64,000 bases of DNA from Condylostoma magnum (GCA_920105805.1 CAKKTI010000014.1:64255-128254); one strand, 5' to 3'. Numbered from the stretch's first letter, positions 25,901 through 39,797 are shown. Program-made: numbers and translations. Notes: generated by a model not told the origin, from the sequence alone.

Positions 25901-28900
25901 ACTGATCGGAGTAAGGAAAACTTGGCTGTATAGAAGCACTGTGCTCAAAAACTTAGAAAGGTGGGAGTTGGAAGCTCATGATTTCATGAGAGCTTTGATT
26001 AATGAGGAGAGATGGAAGGAGGAAATACTAAGAATTGTTAATGAAGAGTTACACTAATTAATTGAAGATATTGCCTAGGGAGTGACTCCTAGTGATGTTA
26101 GTATTGGAGTTATTAATTTCATAAGCAGTGCTACTCCAGACTAATTAATCAATCTTTCGTAGAATTTAGTATGGACTAGAGTCAAGCTAAATGATTCCAC
26201 TATTGAATCAGGAACTATTAAGTATATAACTGGAAATGATGTTGTAGTGTACAGTGAAGAGGATGATTCGGTAGTCACTGAAAGCTATAAGAAGGTAAAC
26301 AGTGTGTTGTTGTATGTCTAAACTTAATTCTTAAATGATTTAACTCAAGATGAGGCTTTGAACTTAATCAACGTAATGTCAAGACTAATCCCACTGTTGG
26401 ATTAAGATAAAATTGTGTCTAAAGTAGAAGCTAAGAAGAAGGCTGGGCTAATTGCTATTTTCAAGGATCTCAATGCTCATTTGTTGAATTCATTGTCTTA
26501 TTTGACTGATAAGACTGAGACACTTCCTGGTAACTTTATAGATGACGTTATGAGACCTCTTATCAGAAACATGAGTGATATTAAGGATTAATATACTAGC
26601 AAGGTGTTTGCTAAATGCGAGTCAAAGGTAAGCTTGAAATTATCTGAGTAAAAGGAAGAGAAAAAGGAAGAAGAACAGATGACTGAGGATCAAGCTAGGG
26701 AGTTATTAGGCTAAATGAGTGAAGAGGACTAAATACATGCTATGGAACTTGCTTCATTAGATATCAATATAGTACAAATCGTTAAGGCCTTCCAGGCTGA
26801 TGTTAAGGATGAGGAGGGAGTCAGGAACTACCAAGATGCTAAGAAAGAAGAAACTACCAAAATATTCAAATTAAAGAAAACTGATGATAGTAATATTGAT
26901 ACTATTGATCCAACATCAGAAGCAACTACTTATCAAAACAAGAAAGGACATTTAATCATATAAACTAATGATACAGAGCATGACAGAATCTCAATAACAT
27001 AGGAATTATCAAACAGTATTTACAGAGAATTAACTAATTTCCCTAATGAAATCACTATTCAACTAGCTGTAGGCGCTTCAGCTGACAGTCGATTTGGTGC
27101 AACTATAGGAGAACTTGAAATACTATTCAATGAAAATGGCAATCAAACAGAAATCACGATAGATGGTAACTCTACAACAATTCAACGTTGTCCTTTATAC
27201 GCCTTCCGACTATTTGTACGGTCAAATGGTGATATACAGTTCATAGGTGATAATTTCAAACATGCAGCTTAATTCAAAAACAACACAGTTTTTGATGGAA
27301 TTCAAATATCCCAGTATGGAGTATTCATTGAAAGAGGTAAACGTGCTATACTTCAAGGCCTAGAAATATACTTAGGCCACTAAACCAACATAACCCAATT
27401 CTGGTCAGACGAGGACAAGGAAGAAGTAGGCGGACAGTTCGTAAAGCCTAATGTAAACTACCCAGATCCTAACAAATTCAGACTGAAATTAACTGGAGCT
27501 ACTAGCGAAATCATTAAGGATATTTAAGGTTAATCTACAAAACTAAATGACAATGTAAGACAACTAGTACAAAGAAATGATTCTTAATCATGGAAGACTT
27601 CCTTTAGTCATTAATTCAAGGCTCCAATTGTAGACATAAGGCTTGTAAACCCAGGGGAGTCCCTAGGAAGTGATTGGGAGATAGTACCAGTGTATAGGAA
27701 TGGAGAAAAGACTTAATTTGAGATTCCTAATAGGAAACTAATTGCTGTAAAACGTCACTATAGTTTAGGACTTCCTTCCTAATTTGTGTCTGGAGTTGCA
27801 ATTGCTGAGAGTCGCTAGGAATACGTGTAATTAGAGAATTTAACTATAAACACTGATGGAGATTACAGTAATAATGTATATGTAGCTAAAGGAACTAAAG
27901 ATACTAGTGCCACTGTGCTTAGAGGACTTAGTCTAGTAGTTGTGAGCAATCTTAACAATGTAGTTTTACCAGTAGGGCATAAACTTATTCAGAACAAGGA
28001 GAATGAGACAGTTAACTTAGCTCCAAAGGGAACTAAAGATTACTTTGTATTCTTAGCATATAGTGATCAAGTTACTATACTAGGATGCCCAATAACTCCT
28101 CTTCCTTCATTGATGCAATCAGGACAATCCACTGGTAATCAAGGAATGGTTAATGATTTCTAGGAAAGCAGCTCTAAGAAGAAGAAGGGATATTCTATAA
28201 AGGAAATGTCTATTTTAGAGTTAGTGCTAAAAATGAGAGAGTTGAGGGATGCTGAGATACAATAAGCAAGTCAGAAACTCATAGTAAATCTTCTAAAGAA
28301 GAATCCTGATTTCCTTAACTAACTACTAGAAACTGAAAGCTTAAATAAGATTTTGATAATCCTGAAAAATCAAATCGAATTACTAGAGAATTCCATTGAT
28401 TAAGCTTTGAATTCTGATAATCCTAAACTAAACTTAGACATAATACAAGAAATAGTACTACAGTTTATAATAAATACTTATAAGCCAGGTGGTGGTTCAA
28501 CTCTACCAGAAAGACATATAGAAAGTAAGCATCCTTACGATAACAACTTGGATGTGGATGAAGCTATTTCTATTCCAGGCGCTTAAAGACTAAGAATTGA
28601 ATTTGATCCTTAATGCCATACTGAAAGTGGCTGTGATCCCCTAAGATTTTATGCAAGGTCAGGCAGATAAGAAGAAATAAAATGCTTGTCAGGCTAAGGA
28701 GAGTCAGTTTGGCAACCCTTTGACCATGAAGGAGACACTATTCATACATATTTCCACACAGATGGGTCAGTTGTGTATTGGGGATACAAGTTTAAGATAA
28801 TTCCTATAGGATCTTAATCAACTGTAGACGATCCTTATTCGTCTATGTCAAATCCAGAGGCTGCTATTTGGTTGTTGGAAAGAATGGTTAATAGAGCTGA

Positions 28901-31900
28901 GTTAAGCAATGGACTAGAACAATTAATGGATAAAAGTGTGCTAATTCCTCTATTCTTATTCATACATTCTGGATAATCTATAGAACTTACCCAAAGAGCA
29001 CTCATTATACTGAAAAAACTACTAAGAGGATAACAATTTGGAGAGATTCAAAGCATGTTTAGACTTTTAATCGATTAAGCTGTTGAACTAAATGAGCAGT
29101 AAAAGAAAGAAAAGGGGTATAATCCTATCCTTTAAGCTATCATTCTACTACTAGCCGACCATGCCCAACGTTATAACATTGTGTTAAATGATGACTGGTT
29201 TACTGAGTTCTGTAACGCTTACCACGACATGGATGCCTTATATAAGAAGGACTCTTAACTCAATACTTTTATTTTTGAAAGATTTGTTAAGAAAAATGAA
29301 ATCATCCCTAAGCAAGAGTTTTCACTTAATAAATGCCCAGCTAGCGTATAAGTAGATGCCTATTCCTTCGAGGGAGCACAGTCAGTTAAAATACAATTTT
29401 AAGAGGAAACCAAACTGCCCAAAGGAAACACTGTCTTTATATCTAACGATCCAGATGGAAGGGAGCCTGTTGAGTCTAGACAAGTTGTAAAGTCGTTGAA
29501 CGCTACATGGGCTGATAGTCCTATTGGACCTGATGTAACCCGATCTGATAACAATCTAAAAGTAACCCGTACTGATTCAAGCAATTGGGGAAGTGCGCTG
29601 ATGTCGTAGAGCTTTGACTCTGGTATTGTAAGAATCACATATTTCATTGAGAACGATGGAGACAGTTCTTATTTGTATATCGGAGTATTCGCTACTGCTG
29701 GTGAATATCCCATGAGTACCTGTATTGGCTCAGATTGCAGTCACAAGGTGTGGAGTTGGAAGAAAACTGGAGAGTTCCATAGAAATGGAGAGTAGAGTAG
29801 TAGGTCAGAAGGAAGCTTTACTACTGGAGATACAATCATTTTAGAGATTAACTTAGATTCCAAGATCATGACATGTATTAAGAATGATAACCCTGTGTAT
29901 ACGTTCAATGACATTGAGGGAGATGTAAGACCTGTTGTATGTTTCGGAGGAGATAATCAATTCATCGTTATTAGATCCGTTGAGCAGATTTCAGGTGGCT
30001 CAAGTGCCCAATTAAACACAAAATCAGTGACATCTCAATAAAACTAAGTATATATTCACTACCCAGTCAACGAGGGTTACCTAGAACAATTCTCATGGAA
30101 AAATGTACCGTCTAACTCCTCAATTTCAGACGACTTCAAAGACTTAGTAGTAGGAGGTGAGCAAGACAATACAAGAGTGCATTTATCTCCAAGCTTTAAC
30201 TCAGGAAAACATTACTCAGAAATCCACTTTAAAGAAACTTCTACGCAAAACTTGGTCTTCTTCTTACTGCGAGGAGAAAGCACAATAGGAGAGGTAACAG
30301 TTGAGATTAATTAAGAAGATAGAATAGGTTTACTGGCAGATTTATGGTCGAATAAATTTGCGTTATACAAAAACGGTGCAGTTGTATAGGAGGATTAAGT
30401 AGAATTCACTGATGATTACCATAATTTTGCTATAAACATTTCTAATTAAGAGGGTAGTTAAAAGGTACTCAGCCTTACTGAAAAGCCAGTTATACCAGAA
30501 GGCATTGATTTATATTCATGTCCTAAACCAGTTTCAAGGAATTTCCTATAATTAGCTGGGAATCTGCTAGGATTAGGGTAATAAGAAGCTTAGGAGCAAG
30601 AAGAGCCTGAATTTATACTAAAATTCCTAGTTACTCCTGTATTCCCGGGAAGAAATGACGGAGTGATTTAAGCTTTATAGAAATTTATGACAGATGAGTA
30701 AAAGGAACAGTGGAGTAACCAGTATGAGAGTAAATATGTCACTTATTTCAAAAACGGAGCTGCTGAGGAACTTGTTTAATTCTTAGATGAGCTTTGCAGG
30801 AATAGAGGGTACAGTGTAATGGAGCTAAATGAGGAACAACTTAATCCTGAAGAGAAGGATCTGATTTATTTCAAATAACTAGAAAAGGTTCCTAAGGATG
30901 AAATCAGAGAATTATATGAAATACTGAAAATATTCAACCATAATGTTACCAATATGCTGCCACTGCTAGATCTACATATAGAAGCTCGTACCAAAATGAC
31001 AATGATCTAAAAATCATTTGTAGGCTCAAGGTGTTATATCTTCGACGAACTTAAGAAGAAGTAATTCAATGACTTCATCACTAAAACTAATGTTGATACC
31101 CGTGCTTCAATTACTATAGATAGACCAAAAGCAGCAAGGCATAAGCAAAGAGGAGCTGTTGATACTCAGGCCCAATTCTCTATTTTCGGATAAATTTTCA
31201 GATTAATAAACAACAAGCCTAATAGAGAACTAAGGAACTCCGAGAGAATATATACTGTGGAGTACAGAGGAGAAGGGTCAACTGATGCTGGTGGTCCCTA
31301 CAATGAGTCAATCTCTAATATGACGGATGAGTTACAGTCTAGCTTCCTAAGACTTCTAATCCCCTCACCAAACTAAACATACAATATAGGAGACTATAGA
31401 GGCTCATATATACCAAACCCTCAAGCAAATACCAAACTAGACTATGAGCTTTTCACATACCTTGGAAAATGGTTCGGAGTAGCAATTAGAACTTAAAACA
31501 ACCTCAATTTAAGCTTCCCTCCGCTCTTCTGGAAAAAACTTATGCTGGAAGATGTTAATGTAATGGATCTGAAGGCATTTGATGAAACTGTGTACTAGAT
31601 TCTTAACATTTTACACAATTTAGAAAGTAATAGCATTACTCCTGATACGTTTGGCATGGCATTTGATGAGTCCTTTACAACAACTGACTCTTCGGGAGCA
31701 ACTGTTGAACTTATACCAGGCGGAACAGAAGTGAAAGTAACATACGAAATCGCTTTATTATATGCTGAATTGATTGAAACTGCAAGGCTTAATGAATGCA
31801 CTGAGGCTTACAAATGCATGAGGAAGGGAATGAGTGCTATAATTCCAATTGACTTATTAAATCTATTTAGTTGGAAGTAAGTAGAGACCTTAGTGTGTGG

Positions 31901-32285
31901 AGCTCCTGATATTGATATAGATATTCTAATGGAGAACACTGACTATGAAGGATGTGCTGCTGGTGATCAGCATATAAGGTTCTTCTGGGAGGTACTGAGA
32001 GAGTTTAGTCCTAAGGAAAGATCTCTGTTTTTGAAGTTTGTATGGGGAAGAAGCAGACTGCCAGCTGGTAAGAATTTCAGGCATATGAAAATCACTAGGT
32101 ACAATCCCAGTGGAAACGTGGATAACTACATGCCTATCAGTCATACCTGCTTCTTTACTATTGATCTGCCGGCTTATACTAATAAATAATCAATGCATAA
32201 TAAGCTGCTATATGCTGTCACGCATTGCCAGGCTATTGATCTAGACCACGGAGCAGGAGCTGGTTGGGAAGAGGATGATGATTGA
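19929..32285 (+). CDS. Giant HECT E3 ubiquitin ligase with two SPRY and two CUB-like domains (4,118 aa)
   Basis: One uninterrupted frame of 4,119 codons with TAA/TAG as Gln. SPRY domain 1 at about residues 300-457 (GDMVISGEGRIITRTDSSGW...); CUB/PHR-like module at about 874-950 (FDPQCKTENGCDYLELW, HSDGSVNYWGWK) and again at 2870-2960 (CHTESGCDPLRFY, HTDGSVVYWGYK); SPRY 2 at 3204-3354; HECT domain from about 3768 (YRGEGSTDAGGPYNES) to the end, with catalytic Cys4074 in HTCFFTIDLPAY. The layout resembles HECTD4/ZZEF1-type giants. Long helical regions lie between. The stop is TGA after GWEEDDD. A base-by-base check of this frame found no other in-frame TGA. It forms a thioester with ubiquitin and transfers it to substrates; substrates unknown. 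Confidence 0.93.
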
Positions 32286-32367
32286 GTTAGGTTAATTAGA
32301 AATTTATTAAACCATAGCGTTAAAAAGCTACTAAAATTCCTGTTTTTTCTTAAGTTTAAACATTTAT

Positions 32368-33972
32368 ATGAGTTCAAGAGGCCGTAAAAAATCTCCGGCA
32401 CGGAGTCGTAAATCTAGTGCAAGTTCTCAAAGCCGCAAAAAGTCTAAACAGGGTAGTAAAAAGTCAAGTCCAAGCAGTTCTAAGTCTTCCAAATCTTCTA
32501 AGTCTTCAAAAAGTTCAAAATCTGGTAAATCTGGAAAGTAGAACTAAAGACGCTCCCCTGAGCCTAGACGATAACTGTAGTAGCCCTCCTCCGATCCTAA
32601 CAAATGCCAGATCCACAAAAAGCCGTATACAATGTACAATGAGATAGAAGAGATGCCTATATGCGATCAATGCGCCTCCTAGCTTGCGTATTCCGGGTAA
32701 CAGTCTCGTATTGTATAACTAGATGAGGCCTTCAGATTCCGCCTATCTTCTATAACAAACGCTGTGAATTCTAGATTATACTAAAAGAAGGAGCAGTTAT
32801 AAATCTAGTTGCGTAATAATGAACATAAGCTAGAAGAGTTTAATAGGATTAAAAACTTAATAGAATCTGACATACGAGGGGAGTTTATGGGAATGCTAGA
32901 AAGAGTTAACTCCGTATCCAGTACTTATGTTGCTATGATTCAACACGATATACGAGAAGTGCAAAATGACCTAGATAGGATTAACAACATACTTTCAATG
33001 GTTGGAGAGAATCAAGATAAGGTTTATTTGCTGAAAAACTCACTTAGGATTCGAAATGATATAGAAACTGCATCAATTAAACCTTTCAGAGAAGAAACTA
33101 CAGTTAGCCCTGATGTTTTACCAAGAGAATTGATAAGAATCAGGGAAATTGTGGATAACTACCCAGCTTTGATTTCGTTACTATAAGCAAAGGATGAAAT
33201 GATTTGAAGTTTATTGAATTAGAAGTCAACTGCTGTAGTTGATAAGCAATCGAAGAAGGAGATATAGTAATGGGAGAAGCTCACTGATAAATTTGCTGAG
33301 GAGCTGCAGAAGTACTATATGCAATGCGAGTACTGCTAATTGCCGTTGGATCCGCTGACTGTTAATAGTAATTGTGCAGCTAATAGAAATCCTGTATGGT
33401 AAAAGGATGGGAACTCTAAACTAGCCGGAACAGGAAGACATTATTTTTCAGAGAAAGTACTGGAAGTAGGGAGTATTGGAAAAATGGAAGAAGATGGGGA
33501 TCCGATACTATCGAAGGTTATCAGAAATATGAAAAAGGGAAATGTGGCATTACAGGCACTTTTTTAATAATTTGATCCGAAATAGGCAAAAACTATATAA
33601 CAAACTGATTTTTACTTGCTTATGGCGAGAAATTTAGATTTGTAAGGCCATGAAGTTAATAATTTGATAAAAAAGTATGAGAATTTAGGTAATGGAACTA
33701 TTAATTACTAGTAGATTTTGGATGATATTGCATTTCATTAAATGACGCCAATTGAAAAGCTTAAAATTAGAATTGAAGATCTTTTTAAGGAATGCAGGAA
33801 GTTTGATATATATTAATCTGATTCTATTTCTCTTTATAATTTCAAGAAAGCAATGTCAAATATTGGATTAGGGTCTAAGGAAAGGGATGAAGCTTTAAAG
33901 TCAGCTGATATAAGTGCACATGGTACTCTGGATTACAAGCAATTTTATAATAAGATACGTATTTCAGCTTGA
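32368..33972 (+). CDS. B-box-like / coiled-coil / EF-hand-like protein (534 aa)
   Basis: Starts 82 nt after the HECT stop. N-terminal 60 residues are Ser/Lys/Arg repeats (RGRKKSPARSRKSS, repeated SKSSKSS), SR-like. Then a Cys/His cluster C-x2-H-KPYTMYNE...C-x2-C at about residues 77-105 that looks like a partial B-box zinc finger, a long coiled coil (about 120-250), a second Cys pair (CEYCQLPLDPL), and a C-terminal part with EF-hand-like pairs (LLMARNLDLQGHEVN, KECRKFDIYQSDSISLYNFKKAM, DISAHGTLDYKQFYNKI) in which the calcium-loop acids are only partly kept. TGA at 33205-33207 reads as Trp (residue 280); TGA at 33970-33972 is the stop. TRIM-like layout, but no RING is seen, and the function is unknown. 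Confidence 0.75.
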
Positions 33973-34097
33973 TTAAGTATTAAAAATATAAAATTTATAA
34001 CTGTTTTGTATTACTCAATACTGTATTATAAATGACTTATTTACAGTGGTCTGTATATTATGCATAAACTATTCCCATAAAGTAATAACATATTTAG

Positions 34098-35447
34098 TCA
34101 AATATTAATCTAATCAAAATCTCTTATAAAATCCATTTCAGTAAGTTAAACTTCTATCAATTCAATCTCTTTCTCTTCTTCCAAACAATCTTCATCATAC
34201 CACGAATGTTTACTTGATTCTAGTAAATATGATTATGGAGAAATTCTTCATATAAAGAGAATGAGTATAGTCAGTAAAAGCTTTAAAATATCCTCTCCAT
34301 GTTAAAGCAGTCAATAATAGGTTCAATATTCTGAGATATCATACAAATACTTGTGAATATAGTAAAATATTGAAAATATCAAAAGAGACAGATAATATCC
34401 TGTAAATACTAATAGAGTAAATGCAAATTTTTACTGTTTTATATGATAGGATTAAAATCTGCATATAAGTCAACATTACCTGGAATTATAGAATATTGAT
34501 ATGATTATAATCAAATTTAGAAGAATTTGAAATGAGTCTATGATTACAATGATTGGAATAAGCTACTAGCTATTTTGTAGTGAATCTAATAGAAATTACG
34601 CAGTTTCTAATAAAAATGACATTATAATTATTACTAAAAGAGCCATTATGTCTTATGAAGCTGGAGATTTTATTATACTTCATCCAAATGACAAAGTTAT
34701 CAACGTAGTCTTAAGTAAGCAATTACTGATACCTTATATTATACAGCAGCCTAACTCTATTATCCAAATCCGTAATTATCATTCATTCTGTAGGTATAAG
34801 TGAATAAATAGTACTAAATATGTTATCAGTTAAAAAGACAAATATAACGGAATGAGGTACTTTTGAATATGAATTGCACTTGCATGATAGAGTAGTTTAA
34901 ATATCCATATAATGAGTACAAAGCTATAACAGCCAAATAAAAGTAAAGATATCTGAGTAAGTGTTACATATAAAGAATGATAATTTTAAGCTCCAATGTA
35001 GCCAAATGGATTTACAAAATCTGCTTGTACATCTATAACAATTATTTTATTTAAGCAATTCACAACTACAGTACTATAGAAGTTATTGTCTGTGATATTA
35101 TAACTCATTTCAAGTTGCCTTTGTAAAATAGTGGCATTTACACTCAGTATTTAGGGTTTATTGTGTAAATCTTAGCATATTCTTCTTCTACTCTGAATTT
35201 TCTAGTATTATTCTTATCATTAGTGTTAGTTAAGAGCTAATATATAAATAAAGCCTTAGGTTTATATAATGTCCGGTCTTTTTAGCAATCCTTTAATATG
35301 AAAACTAGAATTCACTTAATTTTAGGCATCATTACTCTAATAAAACCCTTCTCTAAATATAATAGCATGTTCTCCTTTTTTCAAATAAAATTCACTTTAT
35401 ATTAAGTAACTCTAACTTGATAAACTAAGTAACAAAATTATAAACAT
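34098..35447 (-). CDS. GOST / GPR107-like seven-TM protein (449 aa)
   Basis: Signal peptide (MFIILLLSLSSQS), a lumenal domain of about 150 residues, then seven hydrophobic helices from about residue 175: LLLFGCYSFVLIIWIF, LIPLYLSFQLITYLVLF, IWIIELGCCIIQGI, the kinked SFGWSIIKSP (the GYGxVKPxL motif of the Lung-7TM family), MALLVIIIMSFLLE and two more, with an acidic cytosolic tail. Lung-7TM/GOST proteins act in Golgi and endosome traffic. Several TGA read as Trp (e.g. in NEWQLRIW and FGWS). The stop is TGA at 34098-34100, with no later family homology. Divergent from the oxygenase gene, 100 nt between starts. Confidence 0.78.
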
Positions 35448-35547
35448 TTTTATTATAGTTTTCTAGAATTACATACAATATTAAAAGAACCTTAACTAAT
35501 ACATGTAATATAACTCTTATCAACTTGCCTATCAACCATAAATAAAT
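35448..35547. promoter_or_regulatory. Short divergent promoter region
   Basis: 100 AT-rich bases between the outward-facing starts of the GOST-like and oxygenase genes; no motif named. Confidence 0.45.
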
Positions 35548-36564
35548 ATGCTTAAGATTATATCTCGTAATTTCCAAACAACTTAAATCGTCAGCATCAA
35601 CTACTAAGCTCTATAGCAGAATTAAGATTTATCCCAATAAATACTACAGGGCTTTGGTCCAAATGGCATAGGGATTTTAACAGTATCAAACATTCCAAAC
35701 TTTCCATCTGTAAGAGAGAAACTTCTGCGATAGTCCAGACTCCTGGCTCTCCTTCCACAAGAATCACTGTAAAAAGTTGCAGGAGGTGCGGAATATATGG
35801 GCTGGTCATCCGGTGCTGAGAAATTCTTAGGTGTGCTGGACAATGCAAAGGCCTCCTTTTAGTCATACCCATATGGAGGAATAAATGAATAAAACAACTA
35901 ATGGCCTGAGGAACTTCCTGAATTAAAAGAATCGATTGTATAAATGGCAAATATTATTAAAAGTGTTGGGTTTTTGCTGTCTTAGCATTTAGATGAATAC
36001 ATAAAATCTTTTCATTAAGACTACCCTGGTAATGTATTGCAAGAGATGATACAGGATGGAAGTCATCATGTTAGTAGACTTCTACACTATTACCCTTAGA
36101 CTTAATCTAATAATTGGTGTGGATGGCATAATGATCATTGTGCATTGACTGGCTTAGTTCCTGAAATGTACTTTAATTAGGAAACTGGAGAAGTTATTCC
36201 TGTTGAGGAAGTTAGAAATGATCAAACTGGGCTTTTCTTTATACAGAGAGATGGTAGTGAGATAAAAGGAGATATCCCTATTGATCATTTAGCGTTTTAA
36301 ATCGGAGAAGTTGGCCAAATTATATCAGGAGGGAAATTATAAGCTACGCCTCATTCAGTTTAAAGTGATTTAAGATCTTAAGTTATTTCTAGAGAAAGTT
36401 TTGCTGTTTTCTTAGAGCCTGATCCTGAATTTTTAATGGAAGTGTATGGAAATCCTGATGAAGTTTATATTGAAAATTAAAGAGTTCCGTCTTTAAAGGG
36501 TAGGTGGACTAGTGGTATGAAGTTCCATGATTTTCATTTGAAGACTATTAAGAATTATTTCTGA
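35548..36564 (+). CDS. 2-oxoglutarate/Fe(II)-dependent oxygenase, isopenicillin-N-synthase-like (338 aa)
   Basis: Double-stranded beta-helix oxygenase: start of the family fold at GFGPNGIGILTVSNIP, helix AEYMGWSSGAEKFLG, the HxD pair H194-D196 in CGWHNDHCALTGL, distal H269 in ATPHSV, and R282 in SRESFAVFLEPD for 2-oxoglutarate. Iron ligands and the Arg are all present, so it is expected to be active; substrate unknown (the family includes plant-type hydroxylases and many uncharacterised protist proteins). Stop TGA at the end of the conserved tail (HDFHLKTIKNYF). No intron, no in-frame TGA before the end. Confidence 0.88.
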
Positions 36565-36695
36565 GTTTAGTATTAGTGTTTTGTATAATTTGTTGTTATT
36601 GATTAACTTATACAGCTTTTTATATGAAACTTGTTATTTGTAATAATATTAAATAGTGTATAATAACAAAATAGTTTAATAATCTATTAATTCTC

Positions 36696-39600
36696 TCAAA
36701 CAATTGAAGATTACTCCAAAATAGTCATTGAATCAACTATGGAATTGTCGATCATTAATATTAGAATTGTTTCCCAACTAATAACTCTCTCATTATCTAT
36801 ATTTAGAGCATATATACTGCATATTTAATCAATTTGATTGTAAATATCATCGTTCACTTATAAGGCTTTAAATATTTATAATAGTTCTTATTTCTGTACA
36901 AATGATTTAATTCCCAAGGAAAAGTTGTAAATACTGTTTATATACCTATTAGCATTATTTATTATTAGTTTTTTATAATTGATTAGAATTATAAGAAGTT
37001 AATCAGAGTCAACTACTTCAATTTATGGTTATCCTTTATTCTATTTAATCTCCCTTAAACCCTCTATTTCTTTCAATAGCTATTCTAACAATGCTACTGG
37101 GAGTTTATCTTCAAAATATGCTCTAGCACACTCAATAGCTCTTTAGTAAGTTGAAAGATGATAAGGAACTGAAATATTATTTTACATATTTTGTCCAATA
37201 TTAAGTTCATTGATATGATTCAAAGCACTTAAATAAAAATTTAGATCTTCATTTGTATATTCTTCCAGCTATATGAATTCAGTAAACATTCAAAATCTAA
37301 TTCTACTTTCTTTAAATCTAAATGCACATTGAATTGTTATAAAAAATCACTTTTTAGCAACGTTTTTTAAGCCATACCTATTCAGAAGCATTTTATACAG
37401 CACTTTGTCTAATGTTACGTTATAATTGCCAGGATTTTTAGATATCATAATTAGCTTTTCATTATAGCAATTATTTATTATTTTAATTACAGATCTGGTG
37501 TACTCATCTCATTGTTCAGACTAGTTTTAATCTACTATTGCTTCTTACAACCACTGCGAAGGCTCTTGATTTTGTATTAAATCCATATCAATTTCTTCGT
37601 ATATTTACTGCTATTCCAAAATAAGTCGATTTCTTGGAATAGATATTTTTATTCTATTATTTTTCCTATTTTATGCACTATTCTAATATTGAGGATCTAT
37701 TGCCTTACTATTTTGTCTTGCTTATATAGATTAAATAGTATTCAAAGTCGGCTATTAATATTGAGGTTTATTGGGATAATGTAACTCACTTTAGCTCATA
37801 GATTTCTTTCCTTTTCTTAACCTTTAATATTATTATCTTTAAGATACTAATTTAGTCTATTTTGCTGGTGAATCCCGTCTAGTTTAGTTATGTACAATTT
37901 ATCGCTAATCATTCGTTTAATCCTCATGCTAATTACGAATAGATACTTATATAATATTTTGTTCCTTTTAATCACATTTTTGTTCCTTTTAATCATCTTT
38001 TTGTTCATTTAAGTTACTATCTTATTAGTTAAGTATAGTTTTGTTTTCTGCAGACTTTTAATCATATTTTTGTTCCTTTTAATCATCTTTTTGTTCATTT
38101 AAGTTACTATTTTATTAGTTAAGTATAGTTTTGTTTTCTGCAGACTTTTATTCAAATCTCTTAGCATTGTAATCAATTTAAGTTTACTTGTTTTATTGCT
38201 TTTGTTTAGTTTAAATCTTTTTGTTTTTAAGTAAAACTTTGTTATTTTAATTGCGATATTTAAAGCTCTGTTCACTTGAGAATATGGGAAAACTAAGGGA
38301 ATCAATATCCTCTAATAATACTGCTCTTTTATATAAGTAATCATAGTCTTCCTAACTAATAAGTATTTATTTTTCTTATGGATCATTTGCTGTTGATGTT
38401 CAGGCATCTTTTCTTCTTTTGAACTTGGTTATTACAGCTTACGTATCATATATTTCTTGTAAATCAACAGAGATTTATTACATTTAATGAAATCTTTAGT
38501 CTTTTCCGTAGTATCCCTTTAGATATACAACTTTTATATCATCCGATGTATCTTGTTTCTAATCATTTTGCACCTCTTATTTTTAATCACTTCAACTAAC
38601 TAAATCTAAAGAATCGACTTAAGTAGAAACTGAAAGACTTGCTTTATGCACTCTTACATTATATAAGACATGTGATTATTTAGCTCTACTCGCTTATTAA
38701 TAATTTCTTTTACTAGCCTAGTGCAGCATTCTTTACAACTCATCATTATTCCTTTAAAGCCTTTTATTTTCTTCATACATACGACTTTTCTCCTAAATGA
38801 AATCCTATAAAGCTTCCTTTAATATTCGCTTTTTCCTATTCAATTTATTAATCTTCACAATTTTTTATTACATTTCCTACTAATATTTTTCTTAGTTTTG
38901 AGCAATGACCTTTTTCATTTAATTTATAATATTGTCAATCTAATCTAGCAACTTCTCATCCACTTTTGTATCTAGTGAGACCTATGCATTTCATATCCTT
39001 TCTAGTAGCTCACCTCTTTCAATGCAATGCACTGATACCTATCTCATAACTTCCTTTAGACAAAGTGTATAGATAAACTACGAGGCCTTGATTCTCTGAT
39101 TTATACTAAAGTATTTTTATTAGTTTACATACTTATCCAATGCTAAATCTAATCAATAACTAAGTAACTAAGCCTCTCTTCTACCTGAAGGTTTTCTGGC
39201 AATTTAGTTTTTTTGTATTCCTAATTTCGGAGTTTCTATCCAATTATCACTTACACTAGCATTTTTTCTGTGTTTTGTGATAAATCTATTGTTAATCTAA
39301 GGTAAAGAAGCTTGTATAACTCCTTATTCAGTTCGGAAGACTAATCCTCCCTCCCTTTTAATTTCTTGATTTTGATTATGTAGAAATTAAACAGCTTATT
39401 TTCTTAGGTTTTATAAATCTGAGAAGTATTTACTTAAGTTTGCATCTTCTTATGCAGTTTCATTGAGTGAGTCTTGCTAATCTTGTAATAATTAATCTAT
39501 TTCTGGTATTTACATTGGCAAAGGCAGTTCATTAAGGTTATATTCTTCTTATAAGTCTTATTTCTACTAGGAATCTTTTGCTATGTCTTTCATGTACGAT

Positions 39601-39797
39601 ACATCCCTAGATAAATCAGAGCTATTAAGTTGTTATTTATATCAGGACATTGTTGAGTTATTTACTACTTATGGTAGCCTAGTGAGAGATTAGCTTCTAT
39701 ACTGATTTTTGCTTTTGTACTTATTCCAATCAGTTGACTAGTTAAACTTTAATAATTTGTTGCGTAGTGAATTAAGGTTTTAAAGTTTTTAATCCAT
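36696..39797 (-). CDS. AXDND1-like axonemal protein with coiled coil and 30-residue repeats (1,033 aa)
   Basis: Gln-rich N-terminus with the short motif NELPLPMQIPEID, then an axonemal dynein light-chain-type region at about residues 235-330 (LKEVMRQVSVHCIERGELLERIW), running into a coiled coil to about residue 370. This matches the AXDND1/p28-related family of ciliary proteins. A Gln/Lys-rich linker holds a 90-nt tandem repeat (residues about 550-605, SAENKTILNQQ...QKEQK). The C-terminal 400 residues are helical. At least five TGA read as Trp (for example KDAWTST, VAKKWFF, RFWMF). Stop TGA at 36696-36698. The ciliary role is inferred from family only. Confidence 0.72.
37981..38150 (-). repeat. 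90-nt in-frame tandem repeat (two copies)
   Basis: 37981-38070 and 38071-38150 match with one difference over the shared 80 bases (c/t at 38021/38111). Each unit encodes 30 residues with SAENKTILNQQ and NEQKDDQKEQK. Shorter partial units of about 22 nt lie just below 37981. The near identity suggests a recent duplication within the AXDND1-like gene. Confidence 0.85.

Noticed and set aside
38014-38150. CRISPR-like direct repeats
   Set aside because: They are in-frame coding repeats in a eukaryotic gene, directly adjacent without spacers.
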